Source: Podarcis raffonei (Eukaryota; Chordata; Lepidosauria; Squamata; Lacertidae). From it: a stretch of 64,000 nt of DNA. Below the pieces are notes generated by a model. It made no database searches. It was not told the DNA's origin and saw only the letters and a program-made list of their open reading frames with translations. Shown in pieces: positions 1 through 12,857 of the stretch; the stretch's first letter is position 1; each line of letters starts with the position of its first letter. The translations under genes and the position numbers were made by a program. The stretch covers positions 37,020,001 to 37,084,000 of the forward strand of contig NC_070614.1 of assembly GCF_027172205.1 (NCBI RefSeq), in the 5' to 3' direction.

Positions 1-573
1 TACTGCCCTATGTCTATGAAAAGGTCATCCACCTGACCTTTCAGCTTCCTCCTTAAGTTCTACAAGTTACCACTCCAGCACCCTGCCTCCCATCTGTCTT
101 ATTCAAGAATGTATTTTTCCACATCTTTATAGTTCTAACATATTTCAGTCAAATGGTATCGGTCCCTTCATTCCCTAGACATACAGAAACACGGATCTCA
201 TGGCTGGATCTCATTTATTTCCAGGGCCTTGAATATCCTTCCGCCCATGATTACATGACACAAGTGCAGAAAGCCATATCACATTCCCATATTTGCCCCA
301 AGTAAGTGAATATTGAGATGGGCTTCCTGCTATCTCCATGTACCTCCATCTCCCATGCACCTCACCTTGGATGCAATCATCTTCATTTCTGATCTTGTCT
401 CTAGTAACCCGTTGCTGATGCAAACCCAAACACCCAGTTCCTCCATTCTTTGTAATGTGGCTCAAGGTCGCCTAGGGTGGTATTTGGCTTCAACAGCCAT
501 AATCTCTAGAGCTCATGCACAGAGAGTGAGAGTTAGAAGAAAGGTGGGAGAAAGACCTATGGAAGCTCCTCAC

Positions 574-3500
574 CTGTCACAACCAGTTCCATGGGGTCAC
601 TTGACTCTGACCAACGAAAGGGGAATCCTATGCGGTAATATCGGCAGGTGTAGTTCCCTCCATCCTCCAACCTCACTTCAGAGAAAAAGAACTTGGTTGC
701 ATTTCTGTTTTCTTCGGCCTTTTGTGATGCTATCAGGTTGTTTGATTTGAGCAAGGAGAAGGTCACATAACTCTTTGCCCCCTGACACTCAATGCTGACA
801 TTCATCCCAGTAGAAATCTGCTGTGTTGGTGTCAGAGTGATGGAAGGTTTAGAAAGCCAGGGATCTAGTGTTAGGAAAAAGAAAAGAAAAAAACAGCCAG
901 GAAAGGATTGAGACATGTTGCTTGTGGTGCATTTAATGCATCCTGCTAATTTGCATCAGATCCAAAGACCTGTTTGTTATGCACAAAATCACTTTCAATA
1001 GACATGTATTGGATATACTGTGCGGGCACACTGTGCAAAGAGAGTAGCATCCAAATACTTTATCATCCAAATTATTTCAGCTTCATCTTATTACGAAAAA
1101 GGAGCAATGCAGCTGAGTGCTCCAGATGGCTGGAATGCCAAACAGGATGTTGATGTTTTGGGACTGTACCGTGGGAACAAAGGACAGTCTATTCAGTGTA
1201 CTGAGCACCGGATGTTAGCTCAGAGTGTCACATGATCTGTACTGGAAGTACATGGGAGGAGTAATTCTCTCTCTGCTGTTGGTGATGAGAGAGTGCAGTC
1301 ACATTTTCTCTGTACTGCTGGAAGGACAGAAATAAAGGCATGTAAATACATTTCTGTCTGTCTCTCTCCCCTCCCTGGTGATGGTAGGGGAGGAGTGGTG
1401 TGTTCTTCTCACGTTGAGAAGGATCGCCGATTGAGACCTCGCCTTATCTTGCCGGGAGTCGCAGACAGGGAGGTCAACAAGGATTCAAGCCGGGCACCTG
1501 GAGGGTGGCCAATTCCTCTGACTTTTGGCTTGAAACCGACACATCTCTCTCCTCCCATCTTTCTACCCATTAATGGTGCAAAGACATGTTTGAAAGTATG
1601 GACAATGTGAACAACCATTTCTGAAGATAGAGGGCAGGAAGGGAGGCTGAACCATATGCTAGTTCCCTGAATATTATCCCTGCACCATCAAAACCAGTAG
1701 CTGGGGAAACTAATAATGCAGAGTGCATAAGGAAATCTGCCTTATACTGAGTCAAACCATTGGTTCATCTATCTTGGTGTTGTCTGCTGCACTGAGTGGC
1801 AGCATTGCAAGCATGGATCTCTCCCTGCCCTACCTAGAGATGCTGACGATTGAAGCTGGAATCTTCTGCATGCAAAGCAGATGGTCCACCACTGAGATAG
1901 GGAACATGTAGCCATCCAGATGTTCCTGTGTGTCTTAGCCAGCATGCCCATTGGTCAGGCATGGTGGGAATTGCAGCAGAATCACATTTGGAGGGCCAAA
2001 AGCTCCCTTTCCCTGCTCTACCACATCATTGTGGCAAACTATGTACCACAAGTACCACAGAATAACACAACAGCAGTCCCCCCCCCCACTTCTGGATGCA
2101 GTCTCTTTGGATTACGACCAGTAAGCAGGACATGCCTCTGCTTTTCAAAATATAAAATGGTATATAAACATACATTTCCCCAACAGTATATTAAGATATA
2201 TTAAGAGATGTAATTAGCTAATTCATCATTATTTTTTGAACTATATCCCAAGACACTCAAGCCAGCATAATGGTTTTTTACCTCGTTTTGTCCTCACAAC
2301 AACCATGTGAGGTAAGTTAGTTGGCAAAGAGTGTGGTTCAATGTCATCCAGCACCATCAACTGCTTCATCACGCTAGCAATGGACACTCTGACAGAGACT
2401 TTCACCTTTTGGTTAAACTACGGTTCCCAAACTACATGGAGGAAGCCATGACTGCTAAAGTGGTATAAGAGTCTTTGGTGTGGATGCAACCCATGACAGA
2501 ATCTCACCTGTGATGTTGATGTACACTCTGTCACTGTAGTTTGAGCATCGCTGATTGAAGTCCAAGTCTGATTGGAAGCAATAGGTACAAAAGTAGATCC
2601 CCCCATCAGTTCGTTTAGCATTGAGAATGGGAAATAAAATACTGCCTGGTTCCATCTTCTGGATCTCACGGTTACCCAAAGAATCTTCTCTCAGCAGAGT
2701 GAATTCTGCCATTGGGTTCTCTTCACTCTTACAGCGGATGGTTGCATTTCCCCCCAGGGCAATTATTTCATGCGAACTGACTGAGATGGAAGGTTTGGGA
2801 TAGAAATGCTCTGAATGGGAAAGAGAAGAAGAGGGATGTTTAAGGGCTGGTGCAACTCCAACATTCAGCAGAAGGCAGAACTACAATCTTATAGGAATGT
2901 GATATAGAAAGAGAATGAGAGAGAGAGCCTATATGTTAGGCAATGCATCATTTCCTTCTGGTTGAAGATGCAATAAATTCGACCTCCACTTTAGTATCAT
3001 TTGTGAAACTGGCACACCAAGACACAGCTGAGCCCTCACCTGTTATGTTGATGTAAACTCTGTCGCTGGAACTTGAGCATTTTTTAACTTGGTCTTGAAT
3101 GAAGCAATACGAACACAGGTAGATCCCTCCATCTGTTTCCTTGGCATTAGGAATGTGAAATACAGTACTAAATGAATCAGTACTAGAAAACAAATGCCCC
3201 GGAGTCCCTTCCTTGGAGAAATAGAAAGTTGCTTGTTCACGGTATTCATTTCTACAGTGGATGAAGAATTGTGTCCCTGGGATGACGAGAGGACTGGGAC
3301 TCACAGAGATGGAAGGCTTTCGATAAAGCTGCCCTGCGAAAGAGAGAGAGCTGATATGCGGAAGGTGGAACATCTGCAACTGTATCACTCTAAAAAATAG
3401 GAAACTTTTCTCCTGCTCTTGGAATATCTGCTCACCTGGGACAGAGAAGATGAGTGGCAACGCCATGTGAAACGGCCTGACTCTTGTCGCATTTGGCAAG

Positions 3501-5191
3501 AAGGGAGGGGGCATTCTGGCAGGAACGGAAGTGGGGGGCGTGCAAGGAGTGGCACATTCCCATTTTGCCTCAAATGGCGACACAGGATGGCCCCCTCCTG
3601 TCTTTATGCAACACCCATGTGCTCCATGGGGTTGTCTGCAGATACATTCCCACCTAGACATATGCAACCAGCCACAATCACGCAGAGTCCTTACATGTGT
3701 GTCCACACTGGATTCTCTGCAGACAACCACATGTAGCATGTGATTGTTGCTGAAGGAGTGGGGACATTAGGGTTAGGGATTAAAACGAGAAACTGCTTTG
3801 CTTTCAATGTAACTGATGCCCTGCACATGAATAGGTCTAAGGATAGAACAAAATTCTCACCTGTTACGTTGACATAAACGTTATTGCTGAATTCTGAGCA
3901 TGTATTTTCCGTAAAGCAATATTTGCACTTGTAGACCCCACCATTGGGTTCTACATGTTTGGCATTAGAAAGGGGGAAATCTGTATAATATGAAGCAGTC
4001 TTAGAATCCACAGCCGCTGAACTCCCTTCCTTGACAAGGTAGAAAGTTGCTTCTGAGTTAAGTTTATTCTCACAGCGGATATAGAATTTTTCACCTAGGA
4101 TAACCCGAGGACTTGGTATCACTGAGATGGAAGGCTTTTGATGAAGCTGTCCTGGGAAAGAAAGATAACAGGAGTGAGATGGGAGACTTGTAGTAGACTT
4201 GTATCAGGGTACTAAAATCCACAAAAGTGTGGTACGTATATTAATCTGTAACATTTTCCAATTGACATATATCTATATTTTCACATATTCCTCATCACCA
4301 TCCTGTTTTCTGAAGAAGTAGGAATCATATTTTGAACTGAGCAACAGCTGTAGGGCCAACAATATAGACTTCAACCAATGACTCACTTCTGAGATAGCAG
4401 AGAGAGGGGGAGGGCTCTTTAACTTCCCCTTCCCTGTTGACATTGGAGGAGGACAGGGTGGAGAGGAAGTAGAAGAGTCCAGAACCTGAGGTCCTTTATT
4501 TGCTCACTCTCCTGCATAAGCCAAAACACAGGAGACAGGCAGGACAGCGCCAGTTGCGATTCATGCAGCCGGGAGGCAATGAAAGAGAAGGTTCTCCCTT
4601 AGTATCTGGTGATGTTTACAGTGGGAGGGGCAGGACTAAGGATCCCTGTGTCTAAACAGCCCTTGCACCCAAGAGAAATAAACTGAAGTGGATAACTGGG
4701 AGGACGGTTTCTTTGACAGGTTGTCTAGAGACAAATAAATCTGAGCAGTTCAACTTTTCTAGAAAAAGAGGTAGCGGAAATCACCATGAAAGCCTCCCTT
4801 GTTCTCTGATAATGGCAACTGCCCCCACCTAAAAGATGCCGGAACTGAGTTCCGACTGGAAAAAAGCCTTGAATATGAGACAGAGAAAGTCTACCATGAG
4901 AAAAGTAGTCCTGGTTGGAGGAGTCTACGGCATTTAGTTCCCATTCTTCTCACCCCCTATTTTTTATCACCATTCTCACGGCTGACTGACACTCACCTCT
5001 GGAGATCTGCCACTGCCTGCTCAGCCAACACCCTGGAAAGGAGAGGATCCATTTAGAGTCCAGATATCTGAGCAACAGAAATGGAAGCCGGGCCTCCAAT
5101 CTCCCAGGCCTGCTCTTGCAAACACTCTGACCCCACCGCCCTCCAAGGAGTGAGACCAACCTAGAAAGAGGATGCTGGAAGGGAATTTCAT
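574..5191 (-). CDS. Gene 1: LRC-type Ig-like receptor, four Ig domains (3' end outside window)
   Basis: Cell-surface receptor of the leukocyte receptor complex Ig family (relatives of LILR, KIR, FCAR, chicken CHIR). Exons in coding order: 5161-5191 (MKFPSSILFLG), 4997-5032 (36 bp, completes the leader), Ig1 3861-4151, Ig2 3040-3333, Ig3 2508-2810, Ig4 574-864. All Ig exons are phase 1-1 with GT/AG borders, and the 36-bp second leader exon is a family hallmark. Ig1-3 end in a C-x-Y-C-F...C-S motif; Ig4 has the LRC-typical WSESSDPMELVVTG end. N-glycosylation sites include NVS, NYT and NIT. The start is the only ATG giving a leader that splices in phase. The transmembrane exon must lie left of position 1, so activating versus inhibitory type cannot be told. 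The ectodomain is almost identical to gene 3. Confidence 0.85.
1718..1905 (-). mobile_element. tRNA-derived SINE with Ala-type head (copies at 23608-23795 and 33678-33865)
   Basis: Read on the minus strand it resembles a tRNA-Ala head (CTCAGTGGTGGACCATCTGC, TTTGCATGCAGAAG) followed by a tail TGACTCAGTATAAGGCAG. It is carried in all three duplication copies, so it predates them. It sits in the Ig3-Ig4 intron of genes 1, 3 and 4. Confidence 0.55.
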
Positions 5192-6796
5192 GGCTTGGCT
5201 TCTGTAGCCAGCAGTTTCTTCCGTTCGCTCCTAATTCTGCTGTCTCCCGAGTGAAGATCTCAGCTGGAGGCTGTTGCCGCTGAAACCCAGCAATGTTCTG
5301 TGATGCAGCTCTTCCTCAGAACAAATGACTCCTCTCTGATCGGCCAATGCTGTTGTCCTTTTTCCGTTGCCAAAGCTGCCTGAGTAACCACATCCCTTAT
5401 TAGTTTGCATCTATCTGATGGTTGCAAAACCAGAGGAAGTGAAGGACTGAGTGTTTGGCATGGAACACAACTCCTATTTTTAATTTTTCTAGTTCTCAGA
5501 GAGAGAGAGAGCATCTCAGTAGTATTGTTGGGGCAAAAGAAATCTAGTATGCCCAGTTGTACATCATGGCAAATTCAAGCTCTGGTCACTTACTGCCTCC
5601 TCCCCAAAGATATTTTGCCTATGCTTTGGACCCTCTTGGTCAAAAAAGGACATTTAAGGAACAATTAGGAGACATGGTGGTACAGATACGTCGTGAGTTG
5701 TAAATTTAAGCTCCACAGAGGCATTGGGACTGCAGTTATGGTGGCTCCCCACAGTAGAGGAACGACCAGCCCCCAAATACAGTATTTGGCCCATTCATCA
5801 ATCTGATCTCAGTTGGTTATGAAATCTTTAAAGACAGATTTGTTTCTTCACCTCCCAGGTTTCTCATCCTATCTTTTTATTGCCCCCGCTTAGAGGAGCT
5901 CATCCGACAGTCTGTATTGAAACGGTGGTTGGTTGGTCCTTGTGAAAGGCGTGAGGAAGCCATGCCTGGATCTGAGCACTTCTCCAACAATGTGAGATAT
6001 TTGTCTGTTGCCCGTGCTTCTTACTAGGGGGGCACGGTTTGCATTTTGTTAAAATAACCCTGCAGTAACCCAATGATTCATTTGTATTTCCCACCCACAA
6101 TTTCTAGAATGGATTAAAAAAATGGGGGGGGGTTTACATCCCAAAATTCAGGACAGCAGAGGAATTTCTACCCCCTTTTTTTCTTTCTTCACTAGTTTTT
6201 GCCATTGTGGCAGCAAGTGTAGCAAGTCTCCCAGAGGCACGCTAGGGCGTCTGGAAGGGCACTCCTTCCCCCTGTACACCCTTCCACATGGTCACATACA
6301 CCAGCTACACGATAAACTGTTTATGACAGAAAAAAAACACACACCACTTTGTCCCCTGCCTTTGCCAATTAAACTAGGGATATTTCATTTCCTTTCCTTC
6401 AGGGGATATGCACTAGCATTCTTCCATGCTGGCTCCACACAACAGTCTTCTGCTCTCATACCCCGAAAATCCTCTCATTTCCCCCGCTGGATTTCAGGAG
6501 CTGCTTTCTCACTGAGGGTGGGCATTTCGGAGTTTGCTACTCCTTCCCAATCGCAGTTTAAAGCAACAGAAAAGCAATTAATTCACAGTCACATTTGTGT
6601 TTGATGGACAGGTATGCTTTTGACTGATTTTCATTTGATACGGTTACTATAAGAGATAATAAAAAAACAAAGCAAAACACCCAGACAAGGAATAAAATCA
6701 TAAGTTACAGAGTTAATACACATAATTCGCTTAGTTATTTCAATGGGTTTTCTCTGAGAAGGGCTTAGCTGAAGAGTAAGTTAAGTCTTCCAAACT

Positions 6797-7511
6797 CAGG
6801 GCCGTCTTACCCATAGATGCTAATGGTGTGGGGAGCCGGGGCACCAGGTTTTGGAGGGTGCCAGGCGAGAGTCCGGGGAACACCGAACGAGCGCGCTGAG
6901 TGAGCGAGGGTTTCATGTATTGCTCCTGCTGAGCATTGGCTCAGTTTTTCCCCTTTTAGCCTGCAGGCGCCGAATTCTGCGGAGTGCCAGAAGGTGAAAA
7001 GGGAAGCGGGAGAGGTGCACAAACCCTTGCTCGCTCGGTGCAGGCCCGCTCGCTCGCCTAACGGGTTGAGGTGCAGGAACGCACGGCACCCCTCCTGCTA
7101 GCCGTCTTCATCTTCAAGCTGGGCATCAGGCACCACGGATCTCCACAGGGCTGGCTCCCCCGGCCCGCTCGCTGCCCTCACCCGCCTCCACCATGCAAGC
7201 GCAGCACCCGGAGCCTCCGCCTGCCATGGCCACCGCAGCCCGAAGCAGCCAGCTGAGCTGGGAGGTGCCTCATCCAGCCTCCGCCTCTTCCCTGCCGGAG
7301 AAGCTGCCCCCCCCCCAACTGTTGCCCTCCTCCTTCAGCCCCGCAAAGCTGGGTGCGTCACAGGCAGCGCCGTCCCTTCCCAAGAGGCTCCCTCCGCTGC
7401 TGCTGGTCTTCCCTCCCTAAAAAAAGGAGGTTGACAACTCTGGGAAACGGGGTGGGGCGCTGCTGCAAGGATCTTTGCACCATGCTGCCGGATATGCTTA
7501 AGACGGCCCTG
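6797..7511. mobile_element. GC-rich non-autonomous hAT element, copy A
   Basis: Flanked by the 8-bp duplication tccaaact (6789-6796 and 7512-7519). Ends CAGGGCCGTCTTACCCATA and TATGCTTAAGACGGCCCTG are inverted repeats. The inside is strikingly CpG- and GC-rich and has no transposase. Confidence 0.82.
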
Positions 7512-7730
7512 TCCAAACTTTTTTAAAAAGCTCAAAAAAAAGCACAGAAACAGAAGCCTCTAGTATTCTCGTCCCACCCCAGGCGCTTCCAAAAAGGTGT
7601 TATCACAGAATAGAAATTTGGCCTTCAGATGAACAAGAAATGAAACCAGTCTCTATGGGATGCCTGTGGCTTTGCATGTCTCGGATGCCTCAAGGAAGGG
7701 TCTTGACTCGTGGAACTGAGTCAGAGCTTC

Positions 7731-7840
7731 TCAGCCTTGCCTGCTGCACATGAACTCAGCCACGATCAGCACCAAGGAAAGCAGGACCAAGCCAGCAACT
7801 CCCAGGCGGATGTTGATCTCCATGGATGTAGAAGTGTTTG
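7731..7840 (-). CDS. Gene 2 terminal exon: Arg-containing transmembrane segment and stop
   Basis: 110-bp exon entered in phase 1 after a CTACAG acceptor. It reads a stalk ANTSTSM, the membrane segment beginning EINIRLGVAGLVLL, then EFMCSRQG and TGA. The intramembrane Arg and near-absent tail are the signature of receptors that signal through the FCER1G adaptor. Nearly identical exons occur at 29623-29732 (gene 4) and 46311-46420 (gene 5). Confidence 0.85.
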
Positions 7841-10800
7841 CTGTAGAGTGAGACAGAGAAGAGTTACTACTCAATTGTTAGTTGTGATGAAGGCAGGGTG
7901 AGGAGGAAAATGGTCTCAAGGCTGTGGCCCTCGGCATACTTAGCCCCATTGAGTTCAGGGGGACTTACTTCTGATTTCTAAGAACATAAGAACAGCCTGC
8001 TGGATCTACCTGCCAATAGAAGCAGCCTTCTAATCTACTCCACTTGCCTTTTACTTCTGACTAGAGCCAGAAAGATGATACAAAGCATACTAAGTCTGCA
8101 AGCAGTGGACCAACTGACTGCTCCACTAATAAGATGGCAGGGATACATGTTGCGTTTCAGTTTTTCATGTCACTGCAGGAGCATCCAAAAGTGGTCAGTT
8201 TACGATTGGTCATTTGCTGGGCGTTGCATTCAGAATTACTGGTCCATAATGTGGGCTTGAAATTTCATCCACCAATAGATTGGTTGGGTGGTCCTGGCTG
8301 AAGAGAGCAGAAGGTCAGGTTCAGCACTGCCTGGGGGTCAGCTGGGAGGTTCAGTAACTCGAGCAAAGTCAGTTCTCATAAAAAAAAAAACACCTTTGTT
8401 TTTAAAAAGAAGACTTTGTTAAAAGCAAAAACTTCACATGATTACACAATTTAGGACTGCTCAGAAGCCAAGAAAATAACAAAACTATCTCATCTAGCTG
8501 GCTGACACAAAACACGCAAATTGTAGCAGGCTGAGCAGGAAGGCAAAAGACAATCTAAGGTCCGAACAGGCACTGATCATCCCTTCAGGATGAAAGCTCC
8601 CTCATACCAGCCCCACCCAGATTTAAGAGAGTGCTAATTATGGTGCTCACCCCCTCCATCCCAAAGGAATCAACACCTGTTCCCATCACAGGTCTTTGAT
8701 TAGCATTCAGCACTGGCCTTGAGACCTTAATGAGGAACATCTGCATTTGAGCTCAACATTCCAGAATTTCTAACAACCTCCCATACAACCCACAAGCTAG
8801 CCTTAAAAGGGACTATATCAACAAAGGAAGTCTCATACAGCATATAATACGTATTGTAAAAAAAAGGATCAACAGCACACGTGCCATGTTCTGATGGAAA
8901 TTTGACCAAAAAAATGCAGGAAGAGTTAGGCAAATCATATACAGTGGTACCTCGGGTTACAAACACCTCGGGTTACAAACACTTTGGCTTACAGACTCCA
9001 CTAACCTGGAGGTAGTACCTTGGGTTAAGAACTTTACCTCAGAATGAGAACAGAAATCAAGCGGGAGCGGCGCGGCGGCAGTGGGAGGCCCTATTAGGTA
9101 AAGAGGTAGCTCAGGTTAAAAACAGTTTCAGGTTAAGAACAGACCTCCCGAACAAATTAAGTTCGTAACCAGAGGTACCACCGTATAATATATGCAAGAC
9201 ATGCATTCCTATTTTGCACAACTAAGACTGCTATCCTAATCCTTGATCTCATGGATGGGTTTGGATCGAACAGACATCCCTGTTCACTGGCCTCCTCTGC
9301 AACCATGGAAAATGTTTGGATCGAACAGACATCCCTGTTCACTGGCCTCCTCTGCAACCATGGAAAATGTTGTGGAAGCAAAACTTTTGTCAGAGGAGGT
9401 TCCTAAAGCAGGATGTTTTGAGGGTGGGGCAGAACTGAACCAACCATGCAGTCACTAAGAGGAAGCTGGATAATAAAGCTTCCTATAGATTGACCCCCAA
9501 CCCCCTGAGACAGTGGGGTGAAGTGGGGTGAGGAAAGATTGCAAAATGAATTATTGGAATCAACCCGAAAGAAAATAGCAGCAATAGTGTATTGCTGGTT
9601 TACATGCAAATCAACAACAAAAAGACACCACAAGCAGTAAACAACAAAAACATGGAACAAGCCTGAAAAATCTTAGAATAAAGGGACTTAAATGGTGGAA
9701 TCACTTCATGGTGGTGTCGGCATTGTGTCATACACAGGGTCATACACAGGTGACAGGGTTTAGTGAGCAGGAAGAGTCTGGGGCAGAGGGCAGTTCAGAA
9801 TTAGAGGCAGAAGAGGGAGTTGGAGAGGTGCAGGGCCAGGAGACAGAGAGGCAGGATGCTGTAGAAGTCAGGGAATCCATCATTTACAAATGTTGAAATG
9901 ATACCCAACTGTGACGTGAAGAGGGAGAGATACCTCCTTTTAAAACCAAGGAATGGTGGAGCCAGCACATGTTTCCAATTTCATTTACAATTGCAGCAAA
10001 TTAAAACCTGTAATGGTGCAATTTGCAAAAGATGCATACAAGGATTAAGACAGGATCTTCTTACCCGTTACTTTGATGTGTACTTCTTCACTGTAGTTTG
10101 AGCATGCTTGAGTGTTCTTGAAGTTTAAGCAATAGCGACAGCGATAGATGCCCCCATCTGATTCTTTGGCATTGATAATGGGAAATAGAACTTCTCCTGA
10201 TCCCATCTTCTTGCTTTCATAAGTATTTGAAGAATTTTTTATGTGTAGAGTAAATTCTGCTTCTTGCTGTTTTTCTGTCTTACAGTGGATGCTGGCATTT
10301 CCTTCCAGAGCAATCACCTCACCTGGGCTCACTGAGATGGAAGGTTTGGGAGAAGCTTATCCAGGGGGAGAAAGAGAAAAAGAGGGATGCTTAATCCTTT
10401 GATCTTACACAATAGTCTGCTTTGTAAAATGGGAAAGATTTGCATGCTATTGCGGAATATAGAAAACCACGTGCAACTCAGAGTGTGAATCTTGATAGGC
10501 TGGGTAGGATAGGTAGGATTGCTGTGGACCCTCCATTGTAGGCTTCAGGGTGTATAGTAACGTCCATTGCCTTGGCCGTTGACTAGGACCTGGGTGTGTG
10601 ACAAATGGTGTACAGAGCAGGGGATTATATAGTGTGCTACACAATCTGCATTCCATTACGACTTTGGTTAGAGAGAATGCATTTTAATCTGGAACAAAAT
10701 AAAGGTACCCACCCCTGCCCGTACGGGCCAGTCTTGACAGACTCTAGGGTTGTGCGCTCATCTCACTCTAGAGGCCGGGAGCCAGCGCTGTCCGCAGACA

Positions 10801-12805
10801 CTTCCGGGTCACGTGGCCAGCGTGACGAAGCTACTCTGGCGAGCCAGAGCCGCACACAGAAATGCCGTTTACCTTCCCGCTAGTAAGCGGTCCCTATTTA
10901 TCTACTTGCACCCGGGGGTGCTTTCGAACTGCTAGGTTGGCAGGCACTGGGACTGAGCAACGGGAGCGCACCCCGCCGCGGGGATTCGAACCGCCGACCA
11001 TGCAATCGGCAAGTCCTAGGCGCTGAGGTTTTACCCACAGCGCCACCCGCGTCCCTACTGGAACAAAATACTAATGATTAAATAGAAATGGAGATAAAGA
11101 ATCCCTTTTGATAGGTACATATTTTGATCAGTGCAGTTACAGTTCAGTTATATAGTTCAATCAGTGCACTTCCCCCCCATTTGATTGGCAGATGGAATAA
11201 ACCCAACACCCATTTTAGCGTCATTTGTAAAACTGTCACACAGAGACTAAGCCAAGCCCTCACCTGTTACGTTGATGTAAAGTCTGTCACTTAGACGCGA
11301 GCATAGGTGATCGAGGCAATACCTACACTGATAAATTCCTCCATGTTCTAGTTTGGCCTCAGAGATGAAAAAATCCACTGTATAAGCTGTAGATGTCTCA
11401 GATTGCACATACACAACAGACTCTCCCTTGAAGAGCTCAAAGGTGGCTTTATAATGATGACTCCCACACTGGATGTAGAATTTCCCTCCAAGGGTGACAT
11501 TATGACTAGGAATCACTGAAATCGAGGGCTTGGGATAGGGATATTGTCCTGATCAAGAAAGAGAATGGGAAGGTGGTTTGAAGGTGAAACACTTGCAACA
11601 GCCTCCTTCTGTCAAGTAGGAGGCTTTCACCTGCAGCTGGAGAATCAAATACAGTGAGTTTGTACAGAAATTCAAGCGGCAGTGCTGAATGACTCTGCTT
11701 TGACATTATCCAACAGAGCAGGGGTTATCAAGCTGTGTTCCCTGAGTGGCTGGCTGCCCATGAGCTTCATTTAGGGGGCCTGTGGCCTGTCTGAGAAAAA
11801 AACACACACCTACAAATCTTGCGACATCTGGCAGAGTGTATTACAACAGCAACAACAGGCATAAAATGAATTAAGTCATCCTCCAAGACTCTCACTAATT
11901 TTCATCTGATCCATGACCGGAGGAGGGGAGTTTGGGATCTGCTACAACGCAGCCCATATCCATCAGTTTGTGTAAATTTCTGTTCAGCAAAGTTTTTTTG
12001 TTTTAAAAAGCAGCTTTATCATCACTCAGAGATGCCGTAGCTTGAGGAAGAGTCAAAAGAGAACCGAGTCCAAAAGGTAGCAAGTACCTTCCTTGGAAAT
12101 GTGGGATGTAGACATAGAGCGGTCAAGTCCAACATTCCTTGTTTCCTAGAATGGACACACAGAGGAAGGTGGCTCCAAAAAGGGAATACTTCCTGCAATA
12201 CCTGTTGGGAGCCACTCCTGCTGGTTGTGACCAGGTAGATAGGTGTGACCCAAGTGAAGCAAAGGGCTGGGCACACAGCCATCTTCCTCTTTTGAATCTC
12301 TCTTTTGGATCTCTTTTGACCTACTCTTCATCCTGCTGTTCACATGCAGCCTCATCCGTAAGCATGTAGGCCACATGTTGTATGTCTGAAACTTCACTTC
12401 TCTTGTCTACATTTTCCTGCAAATGAAACAGAAATTGCAGCTAAAGCCTGCCTTCAGATTGCTACTGAATGTGAGTAAAGTTTATTCTTATTTTAATAAG
12501 ATGGCTCTGTGTTGTTATTGTTTTAAGAGGGAAATAAAGGGGAAATGACCAGGAAGAATTGCGTCTGCACAAAGGGCATCCTGGATTGCTGAAACCAGCC
12601 ATCAACAAGCTTCACTAGGCAGAGGGCCTTCTCAGTAGTGGCCCCCATCCTGTGGAACACGCTCCCATCAGATGTCAAGGAAATAAACAACTACCTGACT
12701 TTTAGAAGACATCTGAAGGCAGTCGTATTTAGGGAAGTTTTTAATGTCTGAAGTTTTATTCTGTCTTTAATATTCTCATGGAAGCCTCCTAGAGTGGCTG
12801 GGGAT

Positions 12806-12857
<52 letters not shown>

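Larger units (their letters stand above)
1..9559. repeat. Tandem segmental duplication, copy A
   Basis: Matches 22.07-31.47 kb (offset 21890, then 21892 after 1-bp indels) with only a handful of mismatches through about 9384. A more diverged tail follows to about 9559. It carries the gene 1 ectodomain and the gene 2 terminal exon. The left edge is outside the window. It has about 120 bp (62-234 region) that copy B lacks. Confidence 0.9.

Noticed and set aside
2948-3739. 263-residue minus-strand open frame (and its copy at 24840-25631)
   Set aside because: It is the Ig2 exon read through both splice sites into intron; the GT/AG borders and phase of the 294-bp exon explain it better.
7071-7420. 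Short GC-rich open frames as a CpG-island gene
   Set aside because: They lie inside a hAT element with inverted ends and an 8-bp duplication; no conserved protein is recognised.
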